From an uncultured bacterium (GTDB taxonomy: Bacteria; Planctomycetota; UBA8108; UBA1146): a stretch of DNA of 64,000 nt. Made by a program: the position numbers and the translations under genes. Location: contig CAJXMG010000009.1 in NCBI GenBank assembly GCA_913056395.1, positions 28,973 through 92,972 on the forward strand, in the 5' to 3' direction. Positions 1 to 9,068 of this stretch are shown one piece after another. The notes beneath the pieces are model-generated. The model searched no databases. It saw only the letters and a list, made by a program, of their open reading frames with translations, and was not told the origin of the DNA. Numbering within the stretch: the stretch's first letter is position 1; each line of letters opens with the position of its first letter.

Positions 1-576
1 CAGGGGCTCGTGAGCAATCAGGAGATTCGCGCCGAGCACGATGGCGGTGAAGTCTACTTCAGCCAGCAGGATCTCGACGCCTACAAGGAAGGTCGCTCCA
101 CCGAGCCTACCGTGGTCCTCTCCGAGGATGGCGGTGGAATGCTCGAGGACGACGGTCTGGAATTGGAAGATTTCTCCACCGACGAGACGGTACTCAACAT
201 CGAGGGCCTCCTCGAGGATGACGGTGGGTCTCTACTGGAGGGCGAATCCGAGCTCGATTTGGGCGGCGTCGGAGATGAAACCGTCATCGACACCGATGAC
301 CTGTCTCTCGACTCCTTTGATTTCGACGATGATGCCGGTGCTGACGCTGGCGGCGATGAAATGCTCTTTTCAGGCAACACCGAGATGCAAATGGTGCGCA
401 AGAAGCCGGCAACTGCAATGACGGTCCTGATGGTCCTGACCCTGCTGTGTCTGCTGATTCCTGCAGCCCTTCTGTTGAATCTGATGAATCCTGGTGGAAC
501 CTTCCCTGACTGGGGAGATCACGGGGCAGTCAACTTCATGAATGGTCTCGTTGAAAGCATTGTCAACAGCCTTTGA
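1..576 (+). CDS. Acidic tail-anchored protein, 5' end outside the window
   Basis: The reading frame is open to the first base of the window, so the gene probably starts upstream; a GTG at position 10 would give 188 residues. The first 30 visible residues (IRAEHDGGEVYFSQQDLDAY) look like the end of an excisionase/MerR-type helix-turn-helix domain, in which a 'R..DGG..F...DLDA' segment closes the fold. Residues 30-120 are very rich in Asp, Glu, Gly and Leu with no Cys. A single hydrophobic helix at about 136-158 follows a basic stretch (VRKK), giving a cytoplasmic acidic region with a C-terminal membrane anchor. The gene ends before a strong terminator. I do not recognise the family; the HTH assignment is inference from a partial domain. 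Confidence 0.6.
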   Translation, partial: QGLVSNQEIRAEHDGGEVYFSQQDLDAYKEGRSTEPTVVLSEDGGGMLEDDGLELEDFSTDETVLNIEGLLEDDGGSLLEGESELDLGGVGDETVIDTDDLSLDSFDFDDDAGADAGGDEMLFSGNTEMQMVRKKPATAMTVLMVLTLLCLLIPAALLLNLMNPGGTFPDWGDHGAVNFMNGLVESIVNSL

Positions 577-595
577 TAAGCCGACTTTATGACAA

Positions 596-637
596 ACCGG
601 GTCCCGGAGGAGCCACCTCCGGGACCCGGTTTTTTTT
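596..637 (+). terminator. Rho-independent terminator after the acidic protein
   Basis: A perfect 15-bp inverted repeat (596-610 with 616-630), mostly G and C, encloses a five-base loop and is followed by seven T. It lies 20 bp after the stop codon of the preceding gene. Confidence 0.93.
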
Positions 638-993
638 GTATCTTGAGAGTTCCTTGGCGAGGCAACCTCATGTGGCTGGAGCAGGGGGGATTCTATGAAA
701 GGGCCCTTTCTCTCGGGGGGAGGGCGTGGCAAACTGACGACTTCAGGGATTGTCGCGCCCTGAATATTGAATGGCTCGCAATGCCAGTCGTGACCGATCA
801 GGGGAAGCAGCGATCTTTGTCGCCCGTGTCACTGCAACTGCGGTGAGATTTTCCTGCAGGAACCTTCTTCATATTTGGTTTTCCTGCTGTGGATATCTGG
901 AGGCATCGATTGTGTGACGGGGGGGGCAACCTGCCTCTCCGCATAGATTCCTTGCCGGTTATTTCCGGGTGCAGCCTGTGAAAGGAAGTTTTT
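638..993. other. Intergenic region before the OmpA-type lipoprotein gene
   Basis: No convincing gene lies in these 356 bp. Short open frames here have no ribosome binding site or recognisable product. The region must hold the promoter of the next gene, but I see no clear -35/-10 pair. AAAGGAAG just before the GTG at 994 is a good ribosome binding site. Confidence 0.5.
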
Positions 994-1761
994 GTGAACC
1001 ACTTCAACCGTCTCGCCAACTCTGGAGCATCTGTTTCCGGGGGACTCCGGTTTTTGAGCCTTTTCATCATCCCGGCTCTGCTCTGTTCCTGTGTCCCTTA
1101 CGTCAAGTACGAGGATGCTGTGAGCAAGTTGCAGCGTGCCAATCGGGTCAACTCGGATATGGAAAAGCGTCTCAAGGATACCCAGATCGCAGGATTTGAT
1201 GGGGCTGCCCAGTTGCAGAGAAGTTCTGCCCGGATTGAAGGTCTTGAGAGAGATCTGAATGCGGTGACCTCCGAGAGAGATGCCCTTTCGAGAGTGAATG
1301 AGGAACTCAAAAAGAGTCTGGCTGAAATTCCCAAAGTAGTGATCTCGACAGAGCAGATTGCTCCTGGTATCAGCACCAATCCTGAGACCGGCGGCATCAT
1401 GCTTCGGGATGACGTTCTTTTTGACAAGGGAAAGAGCACGCTCAAAAAACAAGGCAAGACGATCATCCAGGAATTGGTGAAGAACATTCAGCGCGACTAC
1501 CCCGGCAACATCATCTACATCGATGGGCATACCGACAACACCCCGATCAAGCGTTCAAAGAATGCGGATAACTGGGAGTTGGGCGCAAAGCGTGCTCATG
1601 CGGTCTTCAAGGAGTTTGTTGCTCTGGGATTCAGCAAGAAGAAGTTGAGACTTTCCTCCTCCGGTTGGGCTCAACCAGTTCCAGGAGTCAATCCGGATAC
1701 TGAAGCCGGAAGACGTCAGTGCCGTCGTGTGGAAATCCGTCTCGGGGATCCTGCCGAGTGA
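994..1761 (+). CDS. OmpA/MotB-domain peptidoglycan-binding lipoprotein
   Basis: This 255-residue protein probably tethers the outer membrane or a lipid anchor to peptidoglycan. It has a signal peptide (hydrophobic core at about 19-30) ending in a lipobox-like LCSC with Cys33 as likely lipidation site, then a predicted coiled coil (about 40-112). An OmpA C-terminal domain fills about 130-250, with the meso-diaminopimelate-binding signature DGHTDNTPI (177-185) and a terminal RRVEIRL. It starts at a GTG preceded by AAAGGAAG. A lipoprotein with coiled coil and OmpA domain resembles Pal, but the coiled coil makes it longer, so I do not call it pal. The next gene, ksgA, starts about 50 bp downstream. 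Confidence 0.87.
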   Translation: MNHFNRLANSGASVSGGLRFLSLFIIPALLCSCVPYVKYEDAVSKLQRANRVNSDMEKRLKDTQIAGFDGAAQLQRSSARIEGLERDLNAVTSERDALSRVNEELKKSLAEIPKVVISTEQIAPGISTNPETGGIMLRDDVLFDKGKSTLKKQGKTIIQELVKNIQRDYPGNIIYIDGHTDNTPIKRSKNADNWELGAKRAHAVFKEFVALGFSKKKLRLSSSGWAQPVPGVNPDTEAGRRQCRRVEIRLGDPAE

Positions 1762-1808
1762 CCTCTTCGTCAGGAGATCATTCTCCGGAGTTGCGAGATC
1801 GAGACAAA

Positions 1809-2696
1809 ATGCCTGTGGACGGGAGTTCCTCCGAAGGGGGGCTCCCGTTTTCCATTCGGCGGGCAGAGATTCTCGCGGACCTGAAGATGAGGGGGTTTCG
1901 CTTTGATCCCCGCAAGGGCCAGAATTTCCTCTTTGACGGAAATCTGTTGCGGGCACTGGTTCGCGACTCCGAAATTTCACCTGATTTACCCATCCTTGAA
2001 ATCGGTCCGGGAGCAGGGACTTTGACCCGGGCCCTTCTGGCTGCGGGGTCTCAGGTAACCGCCGTGGAGATCGATCCCCTATTGGCAGGGTACCTGCGTG
2101 AGACTTTTCCCGAGGACTCACTCCGTGTGGTCGAAGCCGACGCTCTGGAGACGAAGAATCGCCTTTCAGAGGAGCTGCTGGCGGCTCTCCCTGAGGGAGA
2201 GTTCCAAATGGTAGCCAACTTGCCTTATTCTATAGCCAGTCCGTTAGTCTGTTTGCTGGTGGAGGCTTGCCCGCGTATGACAGGATTCTCGGTTCTGGTT
2301 CAACAAGAGGTGGCGGATCGCTGGATCGCTGTCCCCGGATCACGGGAATATGGAACCAGCAGTGTTCTCCTCTCCCGATGGGGTCATGGCCGCATCACCC
2401 GCAAGGTACCTCCCCATGCCTTCGTTCCGGCCCCAAGGGTCGATTCCGCCTTCATTCGCTGGCAGCGGGCCCATCCTGCCCCGGATCAGCCCCGGGATTG
2501 GATGAGCCTTGTCCGGACCTGCTTTCAGGGGCGACGGAAGTCGATGTCCCGATTGTTGGGGCAGCAGGGTTATTCTGGTTGGGAGGCCAGCGGAATCGAC
2601 GGCAGGACCCGTCCCGATCAGGTCACTCCTGAGGAATGGGCCCTCCTGGCCCAAGTCCTCCTATCGGAAAACGGTCCCGCCGGAAAAGATGAATGA
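1809..2696 (+). CDS. ksgA: 16S rRNA dimethyladenosine transferase
   Basis: KsgA (RsmA) dimethylates two adjacent adenines near the 3' end of 16S rRNA during 30S maturation. The SAM-binding start GQNFL is followed by EIGPGAGTLT (motif I), an acidic VEID and the catalytic NLPYSIASP. The C-terminal helical region has the usual PRVDSAFI. I chose the ATG at 1809 (295 residues). A GTG at 1758, overlapping the stop of the OmpA gene, is in frame and would add 17 residues by translational coupling. The next 380 bp contain no gene, so it is probably last in its transcript. Confidence 0.92.
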   Translation: MPVDGSSSEGGLPFSIRRAEILADLKMRGFRFDPRKGQNFLFDGNLLRALVRDSEISPDLPILEIGPGAGTLTRALLAAGSQVTAVEIDPLLAGYLRETFPEDSLRVVEADALETKNRLSEELLAALPEGEFQMVANLPYSIASPLVCLLVEACPRMTGFSVLVQQEVADRWIAVPGSREYGTSSVLLSRWGHGRITRKVPPHAFVPAPRVDSAFIRWQRAHPAPDQPRDWMSLVRTCFQGRRKSMSRLLGQQGYSGWEASGIDGRTRPDQVTPEEWALLAQVLLSENGPAGKDE

Positions 2697-2890
2697 CTGG
2701 CAGGGCCTGTTTTGGCGATGTAGATTCTACTCTCAGTCCGGCTCCCCCAGTATCGCCCCGGCACCGTGTGTCTTGAGGGCTCCGGCGGGATTCGCCGCGC
2801 CACTGAATCTGCCGAAGACGGCTTCAATATCTTGATCGAATCTCCCGATTGCTCTGGCTTGCCAAGTCAGTTGTGGTCAGGTCATCGGCG

Positions 2891-2997
2891 GCTCAAACCA
2901 CGATGGCTCAGACCACGATTGCTCAAACCACGATGGCTCAAACCACGATGGGCAGTCAACTCCTGATTCCTTGTTTTGGGTTCTTGCTCAAATCACG
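2891..2997 (+). repeat. 15-bp tandem repeat array upstream of dnaG
   Basis: Four consecutive copies of a 15-bp unit, GCTCAAACCACGATG, occupy 2891-2950. Copies 1, 3 and 4 are identical; copy 2 differs at two bases. A partial diverged copy, GCTCAAATCACG, sits at 2986-2997. The array lies in a 385-bp region (2697-3081) with no recognisable gene. Although 15 bp keeps a frame open, the encoded repeat is part of a short frame with no ribosome binding site. It may be a regulatory protein-binding array or a slippage product. It is not CRISPR: the units are directly abutting with no spacers. Confidence 0.85.
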
Positions 2998-3081
2998 CTT
3001 CTTTGCGAATGTTCGATGCCTTCGCTGGTGAGTTGTGATCCGGGTGAGACCCGTATCGATGAAGCATTTGAAAGGCCGACC

Positions 3082-5148
3082 TTGTCCATTCTGGAAAACC
3101 AAGACCGAGAACGGATCCGTGAAGCCAACCCCATCGAACAGGTGGTAGGCAAATATGTGGATCTGGTCCAACGGGGTCGGGTTTTCAAGGGGCTGTGTCC
3201 CTTTCACGATGACAGTAATCCCTCCATGGACGTCGACCCCGAGCGCGGGACTTTTCGTTGCTGGTCATGCAATGAGAATGGCGATGTCTTCGCCTTCATT
3301 CAGAAACGCTACAACTATGATTTTCTGGAAGCGATGGAGCATTTGGCCCAGGAGGCAGGGATCGAGTTTCGTCGACGCCCGGTAGACCCGGAGGTCGCGG
3401 CGCAAAGAGACAAGGACCTGGAGATGCTTGAGTGGGTGACCGAATGGTTCATCCGCCAACTGGAATCACCGAGTGGAAAGCCCGCCCGTGACAATCTCAA
3501 GAAACGCGGTTTTCGCCCTGACATGATCCGCAAATTTCGTATCGGTTTTGCTCCTCCAGGATTTGATTCCCTGACCAACACCCTCAAGAAAGCGAGAGAT
3601 CCTGAGGACGCGATGAAGCGTGCCTGTGAATTGGGTCTGCTGAAGGAGGGCAGAGAGGGGACATACTACGATGCTTTCCGGGACCGTATCATTTTCCCGA
3701 TCATCCGTCCGGCCAGAGGTCAGGCGCGTGAAACCGGTGAAGTGATCGCCTTCGGGGGGCGTCATCTCGGCTCGGGAGTGGAGAGAGCGGGTCTGACACC
3801 GGCGAAATACATCAACTCGCCTGAGACCCGACTCTACAGCAAGGGAAAGGTTCTCTACGGTTACCAGCAGGGGCTTGACCAGATCCGGCGAAGCCGCAGT
3901 CTGGTGATCTCAGAGGGTTACACCGATGTCATCATGGCACACCAGTACGGATTCACAAACACCGTGGCCGTACTTGGAACAGCTCTGACGGAAGAGGGGG
4001 CTCAACTGATCTCCCGCAAGGTTGATCGGGTTGATCTGCTCTTCGACGGGGATGTGGCTGGAAAAAAGGCCGCTTCCAAATCTTGTGAACTGTTTTTGGG
4101 AACTGAAGTGGAGGTTCGTGTCGTCATCCTCGAGTCAGGAGTCGATCCGTGTGATCTGCTCTCGTCCGAGGGGGGGAAGGAAGCGTATGAGTCCTTTCTC
4201 GCTGCGGGGGTTTCTTCATTGGAGTTTCTGATCAGGGATATTCTGCAACAACACGAGTTTGAACCCGGAGTCAGTTCGATAAGGACGATTTCAAAGGTCC
4301 GCACGGAGCTCTCCCGGCGAGTTCTGGAACCCCTCTCCGATATGGGGCAGATCCCACTGGAAGAAGCGGTTCGCAGGATCTCGGCGGAGACGAACTGGTC
4401 GGAAGCCTCGATTCACCAGGACTTTCTGGCTGATCGGGATCAACGGTCGCCACGCAGAAGGGGTCCTGAAAGAGGGCTATCCGCGAATTTTCCAGAAGGA
4501 CCAGTCTTGATCATCGAGGAGACCCCCCACGAGACCGAGGTCATCCTGGGTGATTACGACTCAGAACCTCATCTTCTAGGGGATCCGCAGTGGGCGAAAT
4601 CCACAGAAGCATCTCCAGAAACCCCCGTAGTGGGCCAAATTCCCGAAGATGAGCACATTATGATGAAAATGGTTCTCCGTGATGAGTCCTATTATCGACC
4701 CCTTTTCCGAATCCACCCGCCGGAACGCTGGAGTTCACCCCTCCATCGGGAGTTGGCTTTGACGGTCCTTGCTCAAAGAGGGGTGCCTGATTTAGAGGAG
4801 GCGTCGAATTCCGGTCTTCAGTCGTTGATTCGCGATATTCAGTCCATCATTTCTATGGAAGATGAGATGATCCCGGATCCGGATGAACGTAACCTCTTGG
4901 TACCACAGTACATGGCAGAGGTTTTGGTCTCCGAACTGGAGAGAAAACGCCACCAGCTTGTCCGTAAAGGCGAAGCCAGAGAACAGATCCAGAGCATCAA
5001 TAATCAGATACAAACATTAACAAGCAGTAAATTTCTTTTTGATAATCCGTCGCAGGTCGACGAAATCATCAATAGGTTTGAATTAGAGTCCCTTGGGTCA
5101 CCTTTGACCCAAAAAAGCGAAGAGCAGGAGAGTACCTTCCATGAGTGA
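3082..5148 (+). CDS. dnaG: DNA primase
   Basis: DnaG makes the RNA primers for leading- and lagging-strand synthesis. The CHC2 zinc-binding domain is intact (Cys39, His42, Cys60, Cys63 from the chosen start), then the catalytic core and a TOPRIM domain with SEGYTD (Glu278) and [12 protein letters not shown]. The C-terminal third, the helicase-interaction region, diverges from textbook DnaG. I chose a TTG at 3082 because GAAAGG lies six bases upstream and the protein then begins just before the conserved [17 protein letters not shown], as in the family. In-frame ATG 3016 or TTG 2971 would add 22-37 unconserved residues. It overlaps rpoD by 8 bp, the classic dnaG-rpoD arrangement. Confidence 0.95.
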   Translation: MSILENQDRERIREANPIEQVVGKYVDLVQRGRVFKGLCPFHDDSNPSMDVDPERGTFRCWSCNENGDVFAFIQKRYNYDFLEAMEHLAQEAGIEFRRRPVDPEVAAQRDKDLEMLEWVTEWFIRQLESPSGKPARDNLKKRGFRPDMIRKFRIGFAPPGFDSLTNTLKKARDPEDAMKRACELGLLKEGREGTYYDAFRDRIIFPIIRPARGQARETGEVIAFGGRHLGSGVERAGLTPAKYINSPETRLYSKGKVLYGYQQGLDQIRRSRSLVISEGYTDVIMAHQYGFTNTVAVLGTALTEEGAQLISRKVDRVDLLFDGDVAGKKAASKSCELFLGTEVEVRVVILESGVDPCDLLSSEGGKEAYESFLAAGVSSLEFLIRDILQQHEFEPGVSSIRTISKVRTELSRRVLEPLSDMGQIPLEEAVRRISAETNWSEASIHQDFLADRDQRSPRRRGPERGLSANFPEGPVLIIEETPHETEVILGDYDSEPHLLGDPQWAKSTEASPETPVVGQIPEDEHIMMKMVLRDESYYRPLFRIHPPERWSSPLHRELALTVLAQRGVPDLEEASNSGLQSLIRDIQSIISMEDEMIPDPDERNLLVPQYMAEVLVSELERKRHQLVRKGEAREQIQSINNQIQTLTSSKFLFDNPSQVDEIINRFELESLGSPLTQKSEEQESTFHE

Positions 5149-7033
5149 TTCGATGCTGATCGATGAGGGTGATCAAGACCACACCAGCCACTCCATGAGC
5201 TCCCAAGAAGACCAGTTCCAGGGCGACGATTCCGAGATCGGCATCGCTGAATTGGACGAGGGCGAAGAAGAGGAGCTGGAGAGTGAAGAGGACGACCTGC
5301 CAACTCTGGGCAGCGATGGTCCCGAGCTGGAGCTCGGACCCATCGATGACGATGAAAATCGGATGCCGCTTGAGGAGATCCCGAAGATCGCTTCCGGTCG
5401 CCCCGCATCACGGGATTTCAGCAAGGAAAAGCGCACCATGGAGGAAGGCCTTGAGCGCCTTCTCGAAATAGGAAAAGCCCAGGGGCACATCACCTTTGAG
5501 CAATTCAACCAGTGCTTTCCTGAAGAATGCAATACACCCGAGCGGATCGATGCGGTTTACGACCTGCTCGAGGCCCACGATCTCGAGATCACCGATGATC
5601 CGGTCAAGATCGACGATATTCCGGATGAACCGGATTTCACCGGCGAAAAGATTGACGATCCGGTGCGGATGTACCTCACCCAAATGGGTGAAATCCCACT
5701 GTTGACCCGGGCAGAAGAGCTGCTTCTGGCGAAAACCATCGAAACTTGCAGGGACCGGTACCGAACGGCGATCTACTCCTCGGGATTCTGTCAGAGCCAA
5801 ATGATCCGTTTGTGTCAGGAAGTTCTTTGCGGTGATCAGGCCATCGACAAAGTCATCAAGTTGACGCCTTCATCCGGCGAGCCAAGTCGGGAAGACATGC
5901 TTCAGCGGATGGGTCAGAATCTGGCGACCATCGAACGTCTTTACCAATTGAATTTGGCAGACAAGAAAAAGTTGGATTCCAGCAAGTTAACGGATCGCTA
6001 CAAGGACAAGATTCGTGAGAAGGTTCATGACCGGGCGCACAAGATCGGTCTGTTGCTCGGTGAGTTGGTCTTCAAGCGGGACATTCTCGACAACCTTCGT
6101 GACACGATGCGAGGCCAGTGGAGAAAGATTCGGAAATCCAGAAATCGTATTCAGGAGATCAAGAAACGTCGTGGTCGTCGCAAGACGGACAAGGAAACGA
6201 TGGAGTTGGAAGAATCCAATATCTCCGAGATTGCGGTCATGGTCATGGAGTTGACCGATCCCTTCGGTGAGCGTGTGGTCACAATGAACCGCCAGTTCAA
6301 TCGATATGAGATCGCCAAGCGCAAATTGTCCGCAGGTAACCTCCGATTGGTTGTCTCCATCGCCAAGCGATACCGCAATCGTGGTCTTTCCTTCCTCGAT
6401 CTGATCCAGGAGGGCAACACCGGATTGATGAAAGCGGTAGAGAAGTACGAATACCGCCGTGGATATAAATTCTCGACCTACGCCACATGGTGGATTCGTC
6501 AGGCGATCACCCGTTCGATTGCGGATCAGGCAAGAACTATCCGTATTCCGGTGCACATGATCGAAACGATGAGCAAGGTTCGGAACGCAACGAAGAAACT
6601 GATGCAGAAGCTGGGTTACGAGCCGAGCATGAAGGAGATCGCCACCGAGCTGGAGCTTCCGGAAGAGGAAGTCCGCAAGGTTTTGAAGATCTCCAAGCAT
6701 CCGATCTCGCTGGATCGCCCGATCGGTGACAGTGACGACGGTTTCTTTGGCGACTTCATCGAGGATCAGAATGTGGAATCACCGATTCACACGGCGACCC
6801 ATGAAATGCTCAAGGACCGTCTCAAGGACGTTCTCAAGACCCTGACCTACCGTGAACGGGAAATCATCAAGCTTCGCTATGGTCTGGAAGACGGTTACAC
6901 CTACACGCTCGAAGAGGTCGGCAAGATCTTCAAGGTGACCCGAGAGCGGGTGCGTCAGATTGAAGCGAAGGCGGTGAAGAAGCTTCAGCACCCGATTCGC
7001 TCCCGTCACCTCGAGGGATTCCTCGACGAGTAA
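5141..7033 (+). CDS. rpoD: Primary RNA polymerase sigma factor (sigma-70/RpoD)
   Basis: This is the housekeeping sigma factor. After about 90 strongly acidic residues comes a region 1.1-like part, then region 1.2 ([17 protein letters not shown]), a non-conserved spacer, region 2 with [12 protein letters not shown] and the -10-recognition helix [15 protein letters not shown] (from 442), region 3, and region 4 with the HTH segment [21 protein letters not shown]. Length 630 is usual for a group 1 sigma with a non-conserved region. AGGAGAG precedes the ATG. It is translationally coupled to dnaG and ends at a strong terminator. The acidic N-terminal extension is longer than in most sigma-70 proteins. 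Confidence 0.97.
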   Translation: MSDSMLIDEGDQDHTSHSMSSQEDQFQGDDSEIGIAELDEGEEEELESEEDDLPTLGSDGPELELGPIDDDENRMPLEEIPKIASGRPASRDFSKEKRTMEEGLERLLEIGKAQGHITFEQFNQCFPEECNTPERIDAVYDLLEAHDLEITDDPVKIDDIPDEPDFTGEKIDDPVRMYLTQMGEIPLLTRAEELLLAKTIETCRDRYRTAIYSSGFCQSQMIRLCQEVLCGDQAIDKVIKLTPSSGEPSREDMLQRMGQNLATIERLYQLNLADKKKLDSSKLTDRYKDKIREKVHDRAHKIGLLLGELVFKRDILDNLRDTMRGQWRKIRKSRNRIQEIKKRRGRRKTDKETMELEESNISEIAVMVMELTDPFGERVVTMNRQFNRYEIAKRKLSAGNLRLVVSIAKRYRNRGLSFLDLIQEGNTGLMKAVEKYEYRRGYKFSTYATWWIRQAITRSIADQARTIRIPVHMIETMSKVRNATKKLMQKLGYEPSMKEIATELELPEEEVRKVLKISKHPISLDRPIGDSDDGFFGDFIEDQNVESPIHTATHEMLKDRLKDVLKTLTYREREIIKLRYGLEDGYTYTLEEVGKIFKVTRERVRQIEAKAVKKLQHPIRSRHLEGFLDE

Positions 7034-7052
7034 TCCATCAAGTGGGAGCATC

Positions 7053-7090
7053 AAAAGGCCCGTAGCCGTCTTTGGCTGCGGGCCTTTTTT
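7053..7090 (+). terminator. Rho-independent terminator after rpoD
   Basis: An inverted repeat of about 12 bp with one mismatch (AAGGCCCGTAGCC paired with GGCTGCGGGCCTT) and a short loop ends in a run of T. It lies 20 bp after the rpoD stop. Confidence 0.92.
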
Positions 7091-7199
7091 CTTGATTTGA
7101 AGATCTGTAACCGTGCGATTATGATGATTTCTAGGCGCTGGTTTCAAAGTCGTCAGTGAGAGCGCTTCATTTACCTGATTCGGGAAGCGAGATGGTTCG

Positions 7200-7895
7200 T
7201 TGGAAAAACTCGATCAACTGCGTCAATACCAGGATCTCTTTGCGAAGATCGAACTCTTCCGTTCCGAGATAGACAAAAGGAATCAGAAGGTCTCTGAATT
7301 CGAGGAAAAGGTTGCTCAAATGTTGGCGGAGAGAGCTCCCCACGAAGAGCGCATGGAGCAGGGACGGGGTCTGGCGCGGAAATTTGAGGCAGATATCGCA
7401 GATTTGGACAGCAAGATTGCAAAGACCCAGGATCAGCTTTCCAGTGCCACTCAGGCCAGTGAATATTCAGGGCTCCGTGGGCAGATTGAAAAGTACGAAG
7501 CCGACAAATCCGCTTTGGAAGAGAATCTACTGACCATCTTTTCAAAGATTGAAGAGATCGAAGGTGGATTGACCGATCTCGATCAGAGACTGGGCAATGC
7601 CAGAGACGAATATCAGGAACTCAAATCCCGTGTGACAGAAGAAAACAGTGATTTCGAGAAGGAGATCGGGCAAATGGAGGCTCCACTGAGGGAGGCCCGT
7701 GAAACCGTGGATGAAGAGTTGCTGGAGATCTTTGATCGTTTACAGCCTTCCCTCGGATCGAAGATTCTGGTCTCCGCAGCAGGGGGGACTTGCGGTGGCT
7801 GTCACGTTTCATTGGCACCGCAATTGATGGAGCGTATCCGTCAGCAGAAGGAAGTGATCTGCTGCAACTTTTGCGGCCGGGTGCTCCAATGCTGA
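7200..7895 (+). CDS. Coiled-coil protein with C4-type zinc ribbon (PF02591-like)
   Basis: The first 180 residues are predicted to form one long antiparallel coiled coil rich in Glu, Lys, Gln and Leu. The C-terminal 40 residues carry two CXXC-type knuckles (TCGGCHVSL and CCNFCGRVLQC) spaced as in the C4 zinc-ribbon family PF02591. These proteins are widespread and are thought to bind nucleic acid or other proteins; the exact role is unsettled. It starts at TTG 7200, and no better start lies nearby. Its stop overlaps the ATG of the next gene (ATGCTGA), so the two are translationally coupled. Confidence 0.85.
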   Translation: MEKLDQLRQYQDLFAKIELFRSEIDKRNQKVSEFEEKVAQMLAERAPHEERMEQGRGLARKFEADIADLDSKIAKTQDQLSSATQASEYSGLRGQIEKYEADKSALEENLLTIFSKIEEIEGGLTDLDQRLGNARDEYQELKSRVTEENSDFEKEIGQMEAPLREARETVDEELLEIFDRLQPSLGSKILVSAAGGTCGGCHVSLAPQLMERIRQQKEVICCNFCGRVLQC

Positions 7896-9067
7896 TCATT
7901 CCACGCTGGATGGGAAAAAAAGGTTTCATCGCCCTTTCCATCTCCACTTTGATCATTCTTCTTTTGCTGGTCTTGGTCGCACAAGAGTTCCGCAATCGAA
8001 ATCTGAGAATGATGAAGGAAATCTATCACTCTGTTGGGTTTGAAGATTTCAGTGATTATGCACAGTCCATCATTACAGACCGGGATCCCAGGCTGTTTCC
8101 TCTGAAATCCAGAGAAGAGGTCGATCAGTTCCTGTCGAAGAATTCCGGTCGATTGGATGTCGACCCGGATTCGCCGTGGGACCCTCAATGGGCCCTGGAG
8201 ACGGTCATGGCTTACGATCAGGAATTTCTGGATGTTGTCGAATCCTCGCCGGGTCGGCCGCCGATGAACTCAGAAACTGCACATCTGGATTCATTTAATT
8301 ACATCGGAATACGTTCAAGGTTGGCCTCGCTGTCACGGGCAGTTGGAGACTGCAAACAGGTCACCACCCTGATGGTCGAGGCTATGGAGGCCAACGACAG
8401 TCTGTGTGCCGGGGGCACCATGGTCGAGGAGTTGGTCCGCCAAGCCATATTGGGAGATTTCCTGAAAAATCTCCAGCTGAACCAATTTGTCTGTGGTGAC
8501 TCCGCCGATTCGTTGGGAAATGCGCAGCTCCTTCTGGAAACACTCGAAAGGGTGGAATCGCCGCTGACCTCCATACGGACGGCGTTCCTGACGGAGATTC
8601 TTGGGAGTATCGAACTGGTTCAGGTCAATCGAAGCAGTTTTTTCCCTTCTGGAGTATTGGGGTACATTTACGAACCGGATATTTATTTCTATCTGACTCA
8701 CCTACTGCGGCTCCTCAATGACCTTGAGAGTCTGGATACGCTGACTGAATTTTCGAAGTTGCCTGAGATTCCCTGGTACGCCATCTACACCAAAGTTCTG
8801 ATTCTGGGTGAAGACGCGTGGAACAATGCTCTTGCGAATTCGAGGGGAATGCATGGATTGCTGGAGTTTACCAAAGACTATCTCAGGGCATTGATTCACA
8901 TGAACTCGCCGGGCTCAGGAGGGGGAGACTCCTTGCCCGAGTTCACGAAGTACACCGCATTGGAGGAAGGAGAACCCGGGTCCGGAAAGATGTTTCTGAT
9001 CTATGATGGTCCGGAGATTCCCGACAGGCTGAGTCAAATTGTTCCTCTCCGCGTTCCCCTGCGTTGA
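7889..9067 (+). CDS. Membrane-anchored protein of unknown function
   Basis: I do not recognise this 392-residue protein. A strongly hydrophobic helix at about 13-33, after KK, suggests an uncleaved signal anchor with the rest outside the cytoplasm. The remainder is mostly helical in composition with a few scattered Cys and no metal-binding or catalytic motif that I can see. I chose ATG 7889 because it overlaps the stop of the zinc-ribbon gene; the in-frame extension upstream lies inside that gene. It converges on the HTTM gene with a one-base gap. Confidence 0.65.
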   Translation: MLIIPRWMGKKGFIALSISTLIILLLLVLVAQEFRNRNLRMMKEIYHSVGFEDFSDYAQSIITDRDPRLFPLKSREEVDQFLSKNSGRLDVDPDSPWDPQWALETVMAYDQEFLDVVESSPGRPPMNSETAHLDSFNYIGIRSRLASLSRAVGDCKQVTTLMVEAMEANDSLCAGGTMVEELVRQAILGDFLKNLQLNQFVCGDSADSLGNAQLLLETLERVESPLTSIRTAFLTEILGSIELVQVNRSSFFPSGVLGYIYEPDIYFYLTHLLRLLNDLESLDTLTEFSKLPEIPWYAIYTKVLILGEDAWNNALANSRGMHGLLEFTKDYLRALIHMNSPGSGGGDSLPEFTKYTALEEGEPGSGKMFLIYDGPEIPDRLSQIVPLRVPLR

Positions 9068-9068
9068 A

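Noticed and set aside
589-846. 85-residue frame after the first terminator
   Set aside because: It starts within the terminator hairpin and its sequence shows no protein-like features.
2891-2950. Possible CRISPR array
   Set aside because: The 15-bp units abut without spacers and there are no cas genes in the window.
2849-3031. Short frame with QTTMA-type repeats upstream of dnaG
   Set aside because: It exists only because the 15-bp repeat keeps phase. There is no ribosome binding site and the flanks are not protein-like.
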